Shown here: positions 37,879-51,478 of the stretch, one piece after another
Numbering within the stretch: the stretch's first letter is position 1
Layout of the letters: each line of letters begins with the position of its first letter
Origin: Nephromyces sp. MM_2019
Taxonomy: Eukaryota; Apicomplexa; Aconoidasida; Nephromycida
Length of the DNA stretch: 64,000 bases
Assembly: GCA_015657535.1 (NCBI GenBank)
Contig: JADHZB010001888.1
Location: forward strand, 8,346-72,345
Direction of reading: 5' to 3'
The notes under the pieces: model-generated
What the model was told of the DNA's origin: nothing
Databases searched by the model: none
What the model saw: only the letters and a program-made list of their open reading frames with translations
Position numbers and translations under genes: made by a program

Positions 37879-39275
37879 TTAAAAAAATTGATTGTGTAAA
37901 TTAAAAACTGAAAAGTTGAAGAAAAAAGGGATAGATATGCACTCACGTGAGGTAATGTTAGTTGTATTTGGACTGAGTTTTGCACATGTTTGATTTATAT
38001 TCATTATGGTAGAAGGAAAATCTACAGAAATTTCTGATAAAAATTGGCCTATAAGTGGGAAATACCCTTTTGGGTCTGTAATAAATGATGGAGGGATCGA
38101 TGATGTAGATGAAGGATTAAGGTGTTTTGGTATGGTCAATGATCTCTCTATCAGGCTGAAGAGTTGAGATGTTTTAGACTGAAATGCTTTGAGCTTATTG
38201 AAGTAATGATAAAAGAATATTTCCTTGTTATTAATACTCTTGAGAGGCCTTAGGATATCACAATTAGGAAACCTGTGTGAAATAGAAGTAAAAAAGCTCA
38301 AACAAACCTTGAAAAATCATGCTTGCTTAAATGATTACCTAGAATCATGGTAAGACACGGCATCTGGTATGTTGATTCCCTCTCCTTGGCAAAGCATGCT
38401 TAATGCAGTGTGAGCTAATACATCTGCCGAATCACCTAAAATTATTCCCGAAACTTGAAGGCAATGAGCAGCAGCCCAGATGTCTCGTAAACTGAAAAAA
38501 TACGATGAATTTATGTACTGGGTCAAGAGTTATGAATCTTTTGAAAAGTTATTTACCACAATATCTTAAGAATGTGTTTGGAAGTCTTAGGGTCTAGAAG
38601 AATAATTGACTGGAAATACTTTCTAACTTGATTGGCTAATCCCGAATTTGATACTATCCGAAATATGGCGTCTTGATCTCCATCTTTCAGTTCTTGGGAA
38701 CAAGCTTCGGGGTAAATTAAACTAAATCCGATTGGTATGCGAAGGTATGGGATCTCATATGATTCCTCTATCCACTGGCTAAGTAAGCATGGCTCAGGAG
38801 GATCTATAGTAACTCCATCAAACAAGATGCTGGTGTCAATGTGCACCGCTATTATTGAGATAGGAAAGAATGCCTTGTTAAGTTTATATTGATTTTTTGG
38901 TTCTGTGGCTGCCTTGCTCATGTGATCTACAGTAGATTGCGTAGAATTCCACCCCTTAGTTATTCGATCAATTTGTTCTAGGTAAGCCTTTTGATTTGTA
39001 TAGGCAAGGTGAAGTGTTGAAGTGGAGTTAATACCCCCGGACACACTAACAAGGTATTTTGGGGCTAAGTAATTGCGATCAAAGGGTATATATTGGGTTG
39101 GTGTGATGGCTCTTTTGAGGTTATTGCGAAATCCATTTTCAATGTATTGCAAAAAGCAGCTCTTGCAGGCCCTTTCCCGGCCATTTATGGCAGCTTTATT
39201 CTTCTTGCATTTGTAACAAGTGTACTGTCCTTCGGAGTTAGGTTGGCGGTTTGGCTTAACAGGTAGTTTATTCAT
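37879..39275 (-). CDS. CTU2: CTU2/NCS2, cytoplasmic tRNA 2-thiolation protein
   Basis: CTU2 partners CTU1 to put the sulfur on U34 of Lys, Glu and Gln tRNAs (mcm5s2U). Three exons: 38557-39275, 38339-38491 and 37879-38272, 421 residues (animal CTU2 is about 515). The N-terminal zinc-type motif has Cys20, Cys23, Cys37 and Cys40 (CYKCKKN then ACKSCFLQYI). The PP-loop-like YLVSVSGGINSTSTLHL follows. Downstream are GIILGDSADVLAHTALSMLC and FPNCDILRPLKSINNKEIFF, which match the family segments around LLGDSATRLA and the RPLRDF-like block. The C-terminal 70 residues are Ser/Thr-rich and lack a clear second Cys cluster. A strong donor-like GTGAGT near 37950 means the last exon could be split with little change. 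Confidence 0.92.
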
Positions 39276-42200
39276 GTTGCTTATGGTTTGTTAGTGTGTA
39301 GAGTGATGATTGATGTGAAAACTACTTTTATGTGAAAATAATTCAGAGGCTAAGTCTGCATATATCTCAGGTTTATATACATTTATAATTGAGCTTAATC
39401 TAGCTTTTACGAAGCTTAGGTAAAAAAATTTCAACTTGTATTGGCTGAAACCTCGGTAACTTTATCTTGTAATAAGCTTGAAAACTTTGAGTAAAGAGGA
39501 TTTTTGATAATACATAAAAGCTTTTTTGTTGAAATGTTCATTGAATCTTTTATAAGTCATTGGAAAGATAATACAATATGTAAATATTTAAAGCTATCAA
39601 AACAAAAGTCGATTTTAGTTAAGCATTCGAGATTTAATAACTTAAATTAAAACGCAACTATAAGTTAGCGACTGTGTAGTTATATCACTATAAAAACAAA
39701 TTTAGCCTTATATCTCAAATAATAAAGCTCGAGACTACACATCCCTTTTCGATACATAAGGATTGGATAGATTCAAAAAGCTAAGTTAAGCTTTTTTTTA
39801 ACACTTTTTAAATAGCTTATGTCTTCAATTTGAAGGTTTTGAACCCCATTTTGCTATAGGAATAACTAATATAAAATTATGTGCTAGTTACATATTTTAC
39901 TAGCATAAATTTGATTTAAAAATTTCTACAGCTCAAATAGTAAGTATCTATTCATTAAAATGCATCTTCCCATCATGGGTTAGACTGCTTCGATTTATCG
40001 AGACTGTTTAAAATATATTTTACAAGGAAAGTCTAAGCAGTTGATTTTTATATGAAAGTTAGTGCGGATTGAAAATTCTTACCAGTAATATCTTTTATAG
40101 TGTCTCAAGATCTAATTTGTTAATCAAGCTTAAGGGTTACAATATAAAAGATTGTGGATTTGAGTTCTAAAACAAAGTTTATTGTTGTGGTTAATTTTCA
40201 GTCTCCAAACTAGCTAACAGCTTTTAGGAATAAAGTCTCTTCAAAGAATATAAGTACAAGATTTTTGAGAATTTTATGAGTTAGTTGTCTTAGGGATATA
40301 TTTATTTGTAGTAAATGGATGTTATCTTGGTAATATCCAAATAACACTTTAGGATTTAAATAAAACATACGATATCTTTAAATATAAATGTATGCACAAA
40401 CTTTTGTATCCGTTAACAAGCCTTAAGCTTTAATACCGCTTTTTCAATTTGAATGTAAGGGAATAAATGAACGAAATAATCTTAAACTAATAATTTTTCT
40501 AATCATGGGATGCATTATTCACTGGAGCTTATTTTAGAAAAAAGTCATTAGTTCTAATTTTTCAAAGCTTGGATAATTAATTGCTTAAACTAATAGCTCT
40601 CTCGCTGATAAATTGTTGAGGATCAAAGAAGCAAGCTGGAGTTCAATAATACATTAGTTGAAAATCAGGTAATAAAGTTACAAAGATAAATGTGTTAGCT
40701 GAAATAATTTTGGTGTTCTCACAATAACCCAAAAAGACATGATAGTTATTCAATAATATGCATAAAGCATAAGGGTTAAATTAGAAAAGAATTTTTTTAG
40801 TAATTAATTTTCAATCGTTTAAAAATCTGGGATTATATTATCTCTAGTGATCACTTATATATAATTTACTTGTGTTATGTTGAAATGATTGATTTTACAA
40901 ATGTCTTTGAAATTGATTTTTGCCAAACATTGATTTCAAAACGTGTTGAATACCACTGGCCAATTGTAATGTTATATTGTAGCTGATGTAACACACATAG
41001 TATAACACTTAAAATTACAATAATTTTTTTCAGCTAATAGACAGAAAAGGATAAGTTGTGTGTAAAGTAAAATTTTCAAGTGTAAGTATAGTTAAAACAA
41101 TTGATTGGATATTTTAGCAAATAGTAGTAATCCATCCAAAACTTGCTTTAATTAAGCATGAACTTAAAAGCTATAGGAAGTAATGTGTGATTGCAACTAT
41201 TCATCATCCGAATAAGTTGTGTTTTAACTGTGCATGTATAAAAAAAAAGATCTTCAGCAATAGAAACTAACTATCATCAAGTCGGGAGTAGAGATATGTA
41301 TTAGAATTACAAGTATAACTTTATTTGTATGAGACCCAAGTGTTTTAAAAAAGTCGTCAATGTTGTGTGCAAAGCATAATGATATATACAAAACATTAAA
41401 ATATGTGCAAAACATGCGTGATAATAATATTTGTAAAGAATAATAGCGTGTAAAGGATACCAATCTCAGATGATCAAAGCTTGACTTTTTAAAGTAAATA
41501 AAACCGAATACGAAAAAGGTAAATTCATGTGTGAATAATATAATAATACTGAGCAGTCCAATCTTTATGTTCAAATGCAATTTTTATATTTAATACTTTT
41601 AAAATATCATTAGTATTGAATACTTGATTGGTGTCAGTGCGTACTGAGTGTTTTTAAGAATCTGCCAATTCTATTATATTTATATGATTGTTCACTATTA
41701 ATTTTGCTTTATTACAACTTTCAACTCTGGTGTGTCCTAAAAAATGAATAAAATTTTTAGAAGGAAATTTAAAATAAAAAAAACTTCTAAAAACGCAACA
41801 CTTTAGCTAAAAGTGTTGGCGCTAATCGATGGCCGAGCAACATCATTAACACTTAATCTAATTGAAAAAGCTACACATCAAAGCAATGAGAAATTAATAT
41901 AGAATAAAACTTCCCAGACACATTCTATAAATATTACAAAAGCTTACCACCTTGCATAATTTACCCACACATTAATAAAATCTAAACAAATCATCGCATC
42001 AACGCAACGCTAGTTACACGTACCAGAACAAACCTAACCAAACACACACACCTAGCCATCTAACAATCTACCACTACACCCTATATACCCATGTACTTAA
42101 CTATATACCCAACCAACACACATCCTAACACACGCTAAGTCTTCCTAAGTACTCACGCATTAGCTGCCTTTTCCTATAAATACATAGACATATACACTAA

Positions 42201-44051
42201 ATCTTCCTACACACACACTAACTACATAATGCTATATTCACAGAGCCCTATAACAAATACACTCACACCAACAATTAGTTCTATCCACACATGCACCACT
42301 ACATCTTCCTATATAAACCTAGCTTCATATCTACACACATCCACCAAATCCCCAAACATACAATTTTATGTAAACTTGCTACACATGCATGCCACCACAA
42401 TATACTTACACGCACCATATTAGCCGTGTTTTCCTAAAATATTCCAATTTATTTCTTAAAGTCACCTTCTACAATTTTAAAAACTTTTTGTACATTGCTA
42501 TTGGATTGCTATTAAAACCTTCTCAAGCACTCAATCACAAAACATTATTTATACATACACATTGGCTCTTCTTATCAAAATCTTAACAACTTATTATCCA
42601 TAACTTGTAAAAATTAGGGTTTTCGTTACTAATATGGTAATTACAAATCGAAAATATACTGAATGCTATAATACCTAAAATATATCTATCACATTTAATA
42701 TTAAGTTTATATTATATATTTACCACAAATAACTTATTCACCCACACTTTCTTTAAAACGAAAGAATTTATTATTAATTGAACTCTCCCCCAACATTTAA
42801 TAACAACAAGCTTTTGACATCAAAACATTCATCTTGTCAAACAATATGTTTTAACTTCAACCTCTTTGTTATATGATTTTTAAGCTGACTAAGAGTCTTG
42901 TTTACTTTGTTAATTTGCTCTTCATTGTACTTCAAATACTTTATTTAACCTCCTCTTCCTCCCATTACCTCCATACTTTTCATAAATCGGTTTTTCATCT
43001 TTATTTTAAACAACATTATAAACATTGTATTGTACTCTTGGAGTTTGTAACTAACGATAAGAAATGGTAAAGCTATATTTCTTATCTTTATTAGCCAATG
43101 GTAAGTAAACAAATTGCAATAGTGATATCACTCATCTTCTCTTTTCATCTTATACTTATTCATTGCGATGTATTAAAAAGTTATTTCTTCCTCCTCCTAA
43201 AATTCAAACTATATCTTTACATCAGCAATTTAGTTTATATATAAATGAAACCATTCGTTCACTTTCACATTCATACGCTATTTATACTTATACTTAATCA
43301 TCAATCTGCACACATTATTAATATACCCTTCTAACCTACTAACACATTTTGCATGCAAGTCCATATCACTGACATAGTTCTAGGACTTTAACAGTTAAAT
43401 AATGCAACTTTTCAAGCATAATATATATGTACACAAATATATTTTTTTTCTAACTTTTCTTTTATTTTCTTTGTCAGGAAAACCCCATAAGCATAATTTA
43501 CAATTTTCTTGAATAATTAAAACAGGAAAATAACAACTCTTTTGAACAACATTTGAATTATAGCAACTTCCCATTAACTACACCCTGTATTCCAATTTTT
43601 CATAGTAATATAGTTGTGTAATAGTGTTGAATTTTTTAATTATTTCACCATTTGAGGGTGTTTTTATCACACAATTGTTTTGATATTTCATATTGTGATA
43701 AATCACAATTCCTTTATATCTTGTAAATAATTCATCCGTATTTTATCATTATAGGAGGCACATATAACAATTATTTTTATCGTATAATCATTTCACATAT
43801 AAGCATATATGCTCTTCATTAAGAAAAAAATACTTTTTTTTTTATCTAGTTACACCTACACTTATTCTTATTAGCTAAGATTAACTACACAGACATTTTT
43901 TGTCTTGTCAATCATACATATTATCAATAGTCAAACGCACGCATACCTCCATCATAGTATAAATAAAATATTTCGGCCGGTATATCTCTAATTTTATCAG
44001 ACTTTATCAATTTTATTTAATTTTATTTGAAGAAATTAATATATAGCTACA
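39276..44051. other. 4.8-kb gene-poor region upstream of the PUF gene
   Basis: The longest gap in the window. No coding exon can be supported on either strand; the 108-codon hydrophobic frame at 41254-41580 (-) is rejected below. The first 2.7 kb is ordinary AT-rich DNA. From about 41990 to 43900 the plus strand becomes markedly G-poor and pyrimidine/A-rich, with CACACA and CCTA motifs. This part may include the PUF promoter and a long 5' leader. CTU2 is divergent on the left, so its promoter is also here. Confidence 0.55.
41990..42430. repeat. G-depleted CA/CT-rich low-complexity tract
   Basis: Several consecutive 60-base rows contain only one to six G. Words such as CTACACAC, CATCCTAACACAC and AAATCTTCCTA recur without a fixed period. 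It is the mirror image in strand bias of the C-depleted array at 1316-1700. Confidence 0.8.
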
Positions 44052-47000
44052 ATGCAAGAAAATATGTCCTCTGATCAAGTCAATTTTACTCACTTAAACC
44101 ACCCATTTAATAGTGAGTTTCCTGGACTCAATTCCGATTCAAGAGGAGACCCCCATCCCCGTCCAACTTCTGCTCCTCCCGAGCTGCTAAGAATTACCAA
44201 GGAGGGCCTATTCGCATTCTCATCAGGAAGCTATATAAATAAACTTTCAACCGACACTGAGCAGTTACCATCCTTGAAAAACTTCGACCAAAGTAGACAC
44301 GAAGATTTGAAACTCTTAGACATGATGGCATCCAAAAATGGAATTTCTACTCAATCTATTCGACAATTATTAGGTTTCAATAATCAAAATATAAATATAT
44401 TTGACAAGAAAAACTCAATCTTAAATGATTCAAAAGATGATTTTGTTAAAAAATTCGAGGCCACCAAAATGGGTACTGATTCATCACGTTCTACAGATAC
44501 TGATATCCCACATTCCAATCTCCAAAACTCTACAATGGACTCTTTATTAAACTCCATTGGGTTAAATACATGCCCTCCTTCAATCTCACCAACTTCGCAA
44601 TCCACACGACTTGCGGGGGCTTCTTCACATTTTTCGTCACCACAAAACAATTCTCAGTACCATGAACACTCACCCCACAACGCGAACTATAGCAACTTAA
44701 CTCAGGATTACAAGCCACTCAATAACACGTTTTATGGTAGCAACGTTTCATTCATACCATTTGATCCCAATTACGTCACTAATCATGTCCAAGAGTATCA
44801 GAATCCCGCAAGTGTGAAAAATTATTCGAAACATGATAATTATCCAGATTTGTTAAATCAATACCCTCAATTACATAAAAATCATTACAACAATGGCCAT
44901 ACTCAAACCGAACAGAGCTACGAATCGATGTATGGACACGGTCAACAAGTTTCAAACACTTGCAATATGAAAACTAACCCTGAATCTACACCAGAATACT
45001 TATCTAGCCATACCTCAAACCCTTCTAGATCAAAACACAATTCAAATCGTTCAAATAGTTCTAAACCCAACAATCGTAAACCATCACCGCGACCAAGACC
45101 TAACCCTGGCTTAGCTCCACTGGAAGAATTAGCTAAGAATGACTCCTATAAAGGGAGAGTAGTTGCTATCGCTAAGGATCAAGCAGGTGGTAGGATGCTA
45201 CAGAGTAAATTAGATGTACAGAAACCCGAACACATCAATGCTATTTTTGATGAAGCACTCGATCATATTGTAGAACTCATGACAGATCCTTTCGCAAATT
45301 ATCTATGTCAAAAATTGATGGAAGTTTGTACAGTAGAGCAGATGAATAAAATCATTGATAAAGTTTCACCTGAACTCGTTAACATATCTCTAAACATGCA
45401 TGGAACAAGAGCTGTACAAAAATTGGTAGACATGTTGTATACATCAGAACAAGTAGAAAAAATTACAAAAGCACTTAACAATTTTGTTGTCCCATTAGTT
45501 AAAGATCTCAACGGTAATCATGTCATTCAGAAATGTTTATTTAAACTACAACCAAAAGATTGTGATTTCATTTACTATGCTATGATTGGACATTGCGCTG
45601 ATGTTGCAAGTCATAGGCATGGATGCTGTGTATTACAGCGATGTATAGATGCCGCTAACGCCAAACAAAAGGCATTGTTGATTGAAGAAATTTGCCAAAA
45701 CGCAACGAGCCTGGTGAAAGATCCTTTTGGTAATTACGTTGTACAATACATCTTAAATTTGAAAGATGAAGAAATAAATGGTAAAGTAATCATGCAATTA
45801 TCCAAAGGTTTTGAACAATTGGCCAAACAAAAATTTTCATCAAATGTTGTTGAAAAATGTCTAACTGTTGGTAACGCAGAACAACAAAAGGCTATTATTT
45901 ATGAACTATTACAAGGGGGTAAAACTTCACTTAAGGAACTTTTACTTGATGCATTCGCTAATTACGTTGTACAGAGGGCCCTGCATGTAGCTAAAGAGCC
46001 TGAACTTAACCTCCTACTTGAAGGTATTAGGCCTTGTATAGAAGATTTACAATCATCTACCCCTGGTAAAAAGGTTGTTGCAAAATTACTCAAGAAATTT
46101 AGCAGTCTTTCCCTTCTTAATAACACAACTATCCCCACTCCAAATAATGAGTACACACGGATAGCTCCAGTCAACAACATGCCACAAGTACCTATGCAAC
46201 AAAGAAGAGCTATGCACTTACCTAACGAACAACCAACTTATGGAGATTTCAATACTCAAGCTATGATGGAGCACCACTTTAATCGTACAGGTAAACCCTA
46301 TTTAAATTGATTGACACATTTCTAAAAATCGATTAAAATTATGAGGCATACAATCTATTGTGTTTTACATGAATGTGTTTTTTATATTTTTGTTATATTA
46401 AGGTAGCGATATATATTAACATTGTTTTGTACTGATGAATTCATTGCAATATAAATACACGACTATTCAAACATTTAGGTATGAGTTTTTATCCCCAACA
46501 AGGTCATGTCAACATATCAAATCAAATCAGCTCCCCCAATTATGGCCATCGTATGGCTATGGATAAAAATCAACCTACTTTATTATTGGCTGAAAACATA
46601 GCTCATCATGGACGCTACCCTTCACAGACACCTGCATTCACTTCAACGCCAGACCCATATGTAACTCCACGTTTACAACCTCACGCATATCCAAACCACC
46701 CTTCAATGTTTTATCCTAACGAATTATCTCACTTCCAAGTAATTAAGAAAAATACATACTTGACAAATAAATTTATCTCTTATACTCTTCAATGTTTATT
46801 GAATGAATAACACCTATTATTTTATATCAATGTTAAGTATTAAGAAATAATTTTTCAATATAACTAAACCATTTCTCATCAATTACAATGAATCAGATAT
46901 TTTCCCCCTTCAACCCACTCATTATCCTCGTTTTTAAAACTATTTAAAATTGCGCAATTTATATACTTTCCTTTCATATATCTTAACTTGACAGAACAAA

Positions 47001-47210
47001 TAAATATTATATACACGTATTATTTTCAAGGTACCAAGTGTGTATAGTCCTGCTCACAACTATATCCCTAATTCAGAAATGCACCTCCTCAGTAGCCCAC
47101 AAATTGTAGGCTTACAAGGCTCATATAATAACTCAAATTTTAACCGTATGAGCAGCTTAAATCTGAATACTGCTTACCCAACAAACGCCTCTTCAACTGG
47201 TTGGGCTTGA
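44052..47210 (+). CDS. PUF (Pumilio/FBF) RNA-binding protein
   Basis: PUF proteins bind short UGU-containing sites in 3' UTRs and usually repress or destabilise the mRNA. Three exons: 44052-46290, 46479-46738 and 47031-47210, 892 residues. Residues 1-365 are Asn/Ser-rich and disordered. Eight PUF repeats span about 366-680, recognisable by DQAGGRMLQSKLD, DPFANYLCQKLM, NMHGTRAVQKLVD, DLNGNHVIQKCLF, HRHGCCVLQRCID, DPFGNYVVQYILN, QKFSSNVVEKCLT and DAFANYVVQRALH. Repeat 7 has the S-N-E triple that reads G, while repeats 8, 6, 4 and 2 have N-Q pairs that read U. Repeat 5 has C-Q, and repeats 3 and 1 have T-Q and G-Q. The predicted site is thus the classical UGUANAUA type. The C-terminal 200 residues are Pro/Asn/His-rich. 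Exon 3 ends at TGA 47208-47210. Confidence 0.96.
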
Positions 47211-50200
47211 ATTTATAAATTGGTTATTCCAACCGATAATCTAATTTATTTATAGCTCACTCCCTTTTACAACTAACTACAATCTCTCAATCTCGAAAAT
47301 AGTCTTAATTTTGTCAATCTAACAGCTCACTTTTTCACCTCAAACATCAAGGAAATTATGTGTAAAGAATATCCATTCTTTAACTTGCACAAATGAAACA
47401 AGAATACTGCTCAGCTCTGGGTGATTAACTATTTTTAAAAAAAACTCAACTATTATTAGCATATTATCGTAATCGATAACCTCTCAAACATACAAATTAT
47501 ATACAACCTACAAAGCATATAATCAAATTTTACTTAATAAACACACACACACATGATTACAGAAAATTTGTAAAAACTACACAAGGTATTCCTTGCGAAA
47601 TAATGTTTATATTAAAACACAAAATTACATTTATGTTTATATTAATACAAATGCGCAATTATGACATTTTCCACCCAGCAATCATTATCAAAATGCTTTA
47701 CAGCGCGTACCTATAAATGATCAACATGTTAAAGAATCTTGAAAATTTTTTACAATGAAATGATCTTGTTTCATTAAACTATTTAAAACTTTAATTTTCT
47801 AAATAACTCAAACAAATTATTGTGTTGAACCTTTAGCAATTTACATATTTTCCATAATATTTACATATGTGGAGTGACAAGTTCATCATCTTGTTTCATC
47901 AAATTTATAAAACCCGTTTTTATCTGATTTTTAGTCATGAATTTATTACATGTTTTAAATAACCTTTTAAAAGACTATTGAAACTTTTTCCTTATACAAA
48001 CTCATGATAATTATTTATAACTTATATATGCGCACATTTCATGCCAGGCAGTTAATAATACCTACAGCTTATATATAAACTACACTTCAATTTATATACA
48101 CAAATCTATTTTGTATATAGTTTAAATCTTTATGTAAGCACATGCAATTGCAAAACTACTTAAGTTACATACTATCACACCTGGCAGGCTATTTTTCAAT
48201 TCACTATCGACCACACAAACCCACTAACAATTTCTAAGCCAATACAATTACAAAAATAATTTTTTTAGATATTTTGTTTTTAAGTTGGAGTTATATTCAT
48301 ATTCATCAACTAAAAGAGGCATTTCAAACCTAATTGAGCTGAATTTTTAATTTATAGAACTAATAATGTATCACTCCAACAATTTTTTTTGGAGTGTTAA
48401 AATGAATTGCTATTTGGGGACAATACCTAATACATTTAGTATTTTTGAAGCTAGGCAACACTTAACATATGCATACTCTTAACCAAATTATTAATTTTAT
48501 TTAACTTTTTTAAATATCTCATTAATATATGTATTTAAATAGACAAAATTATCCTTATATATATATATTTACATATATAATAAATTTTCTTTTAGAATTT
48601 CACAACATCTATTTGATTCTATTAAATTAACCTGAAGAAATCAATACTTTTAAAAATAACAAATTATAATTTTACAAAATTTTTAATGGTATTATTAATG
48701 TTCAGTATTATAGCACAATCCGTCCCAATCAAACAAAAAAACACAAATACGTTTACAATAAAATCAATAGCTCAAAAAAAGAAATAATGAGCACCGATAT
48801 TTTATAAAGGATCGATTTTTCAAATGCTCTAAAACAGAAATTACACAACTTCACAAAAATATTTAATCATTTTTTTATCAATACTTTCAAAATATTAGCA
48901 GCAAAGTCAAATGTTAATTTTAAAATTATCTTAATTTGAAGTTCTTAACGAAGATTAGAACTCATTTTTATACTGTACAATTACATATTCCGAATATATA
49001 TTTGGTTTTAATTTATTATACTATTGACGATTTTTAGATTAACTTAAAACACTAACAGTTAATATACAATATGTTGTTGTATTCTTTATCTGAATAACAT
49101 GTTGTCTTTTTACAATAATCTTATGATTATTTCTAAAATAAATTATAAATATAATCAACACTATATATATATATACTTATATATTACATCTTATAACTAT
49201 GAAACATTACATTAAAAGTAATTTGATAAGATATGTACAAGTTTAATAATATGACTATATTAAGTTTTATAAAATAAATATTATATATATACAATTTATA
49301 GAATAAAAATCACAAAAATGTATATAAATTGAGCCAAATGTTGTAATTAAAGTAACAAAGAATCACATGTAACTTTTAATATAAAAAGATAGATTAAACA
49401 CTTTATGAGCTAGCCCTAACCCCATGAAAACATTAGAATACTTATTGATAATAAAAACAGGATAGATGATCATTGAAAAATTACAAAGGAATGTTTATAT
49501 AATAAACATTTAGCTATTATATTGAGGAATTTTGAGAATATACATATAATAATTTGACTATGATATATATGTTAGAATAAATGTTAATTTTTTCGTTATG
49601 GATAGCATGTTATTTCTTCACACATATATTGTCAACTTGATACTTCTACAAGCTTCATATTAGCAGCCTGTGTGTATAGATTTTTTCATTGTTAAATCCA
49701 CTCTGTGCCTTAAAAATTTATTTTAAGTATATTTGTTATGTTAGAAAGTCACAAACTGTAACAATGCACACATCTCATTTGTTGGTAAGTGTGTGTAGTA
49801 CTAAAATACTACTTTTAACACATGTGATTCGCTTACACTGACTCTTAGGCTTATCGCCCTAAAGTGATACTTAACAACAAGCACAGCTCAATTTTAGCAG
49901 ACAAGTTTATATTTAAGAAGCTATCACAAAACACACGCATCCATAATAAAACATTCTATAAATTATAAATTTCACAGAGAAAAATGGCCCCTGTAATTAA
50001 AATACTTAATATTTGTGATATGTATGTAATCACTTGCTTAATATGAGTAACAAATATAAGCATTATTAATATGCAACTAAGGAATTTCTTAAATTCTTTT
50101 TCCTATGGATTATAGTATTAGCGCATGTGTCATATTGGTTTACACAACATGATGCTTGGTTTTTTTTCTAATTGGACTTAACTTTATCATATATAGATCA

Positions 50201-50473
50201 AAAACTATATCTCTTCTTTAACTTGGGTATAAAGCATAATTATGCTTTAATATAATACTCTAATAATATATAACTGTTAACATTTTCTAGAACTTAACAA
50301 CCCCTCTTCTTCTCTCTTATTTTTCATAATGTTCTAATTCACTTCTTTTTTTATAACTAATATTATTGAGAAGACACTTTTCATTCCTCATTAATTGCTC
50401 TTTCCTCACTAATTTTTTTTCTTTCTTGTATTTGATTGAACTTGTGTCCTTTTTCAACCATCTCCCCAAAAAG
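47211..50473. other. 3.3-kb gene-poor region downstream of the PUF gene
   Basis: AT-rich sequence with no coding exon recognised on either strand. It contains a partial duplication near 47603-47660 (ATGTTTATATTAAAACA/ATGTTTATATTAATACA) and many AT-rich runs. It probably includes the PUF 3' UTR on the left and the eS31 promoter on the right. Confidence 0.55.
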
Positions 50474-51478
50474 ATGCAAATCTTTGTATCCGGCTTTGGT
50501 GAATCCTCTACCATCGCCCTCGACGTAAACCCATATTTCCGAATCTCTGAAATCAAAACCTTATTAGAATCTCGAACTGGTAAATATGTTTTAACCACTC
50601 ATAGAATCACATAAATCTCTACTATGTATTATCATATTCTTCAACACACTATGGGTTACGATTGTTTTATTTTCGAATACTCTTCTTTGTTATTATATAA
50701 GAAACTCAAACCTTTTAATATTGAGCTCACCTTCTACAGTGAAAATCAATAAAGAATGTGATTTATTTTGATTCTTAAATGTATTTAAACAATCTTCTTT
50801 GACAATAACCTTACCTTATTCTAACAGTATAGGCTATTGTTTATTTAAAGCGTTAGTAAGCTTTGGTTTCATATTACTTATATTCTTAATTTAATCTTTA
50901 GGAATTAGTGCTGATCAACTTCGTCTAAGCCATGGAATCCATCCTCTTGATGATGAACAAACCCTAGAAGAGGCCCATATCGAACAGGTAACTATATAAG
51001 ATTTAGGGCTCTTCATATATGAATTTATGCTACAATGATGAACAAAATCAGATAGGGACATCTGTACATAATAATGTATGAAGAGAACCTGATTTTCATT
51101 TTCTAAATGAAGTTCTGAAACTCACATAGATTTATTACTACATAAGCAAAAATAAGCATTATGACAAACACATTAAACACCTTGCATTTTTTTTTTAATC
51201 TATAGGAAGCCACACTTTTCCAATCTTTGGAATTGTTGGGTGGTGCCAAGAAGAAAAAGAAGAAGAATTTCGCAAAGCCAAAGAAGAATAAACATAAAAA
51301 GAAGAAAGTAAAACTCGCTGTTTTGAAATTCTATCGAGTAGATGGAAACAACCAGATCACTCGTCTTCGACAACAATGTCCACGTTGTGGTCCTGGAGTT
51401 TTCTTGGCTGCTCACAAGAACAGAAACTACTGTGGAAGATGTGGAGATGTCTACTTTTTAACCCCACAGAAGGCATAA
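50474..51478 (+). CDS. RPS27A: ribosomal protein eS31 (S27a) fused to a degenerate ubiquitin-like domain
   Basis: eS31 is a small-subunit ribosomal protein made as a ubiquitin fusion that is cut after Gly-Gly. Three exons: 50474-50579, 50902-50987 and 51206-51478, 154 residues. The tail after LLGG begins AKKKKKK and carries the eS31 zinc finger, [20 protein letters not shown] followed by RCG, intact. The N-terminal 77 residues start MQIFV and keep the ubiquitin outline ([27 protein letters not shown]), but with a one-residue insertion in the first hairpin. By alignment, Lys48 is His, Lys63 is Gln, Lys6, 11, 29 and 33 are lost, Ile44 is Ser, and Arg72 and Arg74 are Glu and Leu (LELLGG). The cleavage site remains, but the released domain is unlikely to work as ubiquitin. 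Confidence 0.95.

Noticed and set aside
41254..41580. 108-codon hydrophobic open frame (-)
   Set aside because: Phe/Ile-rich frames of this length arise by chance in AT-rich DNA; no recognisable domain, promoter context or neighbouring exons.
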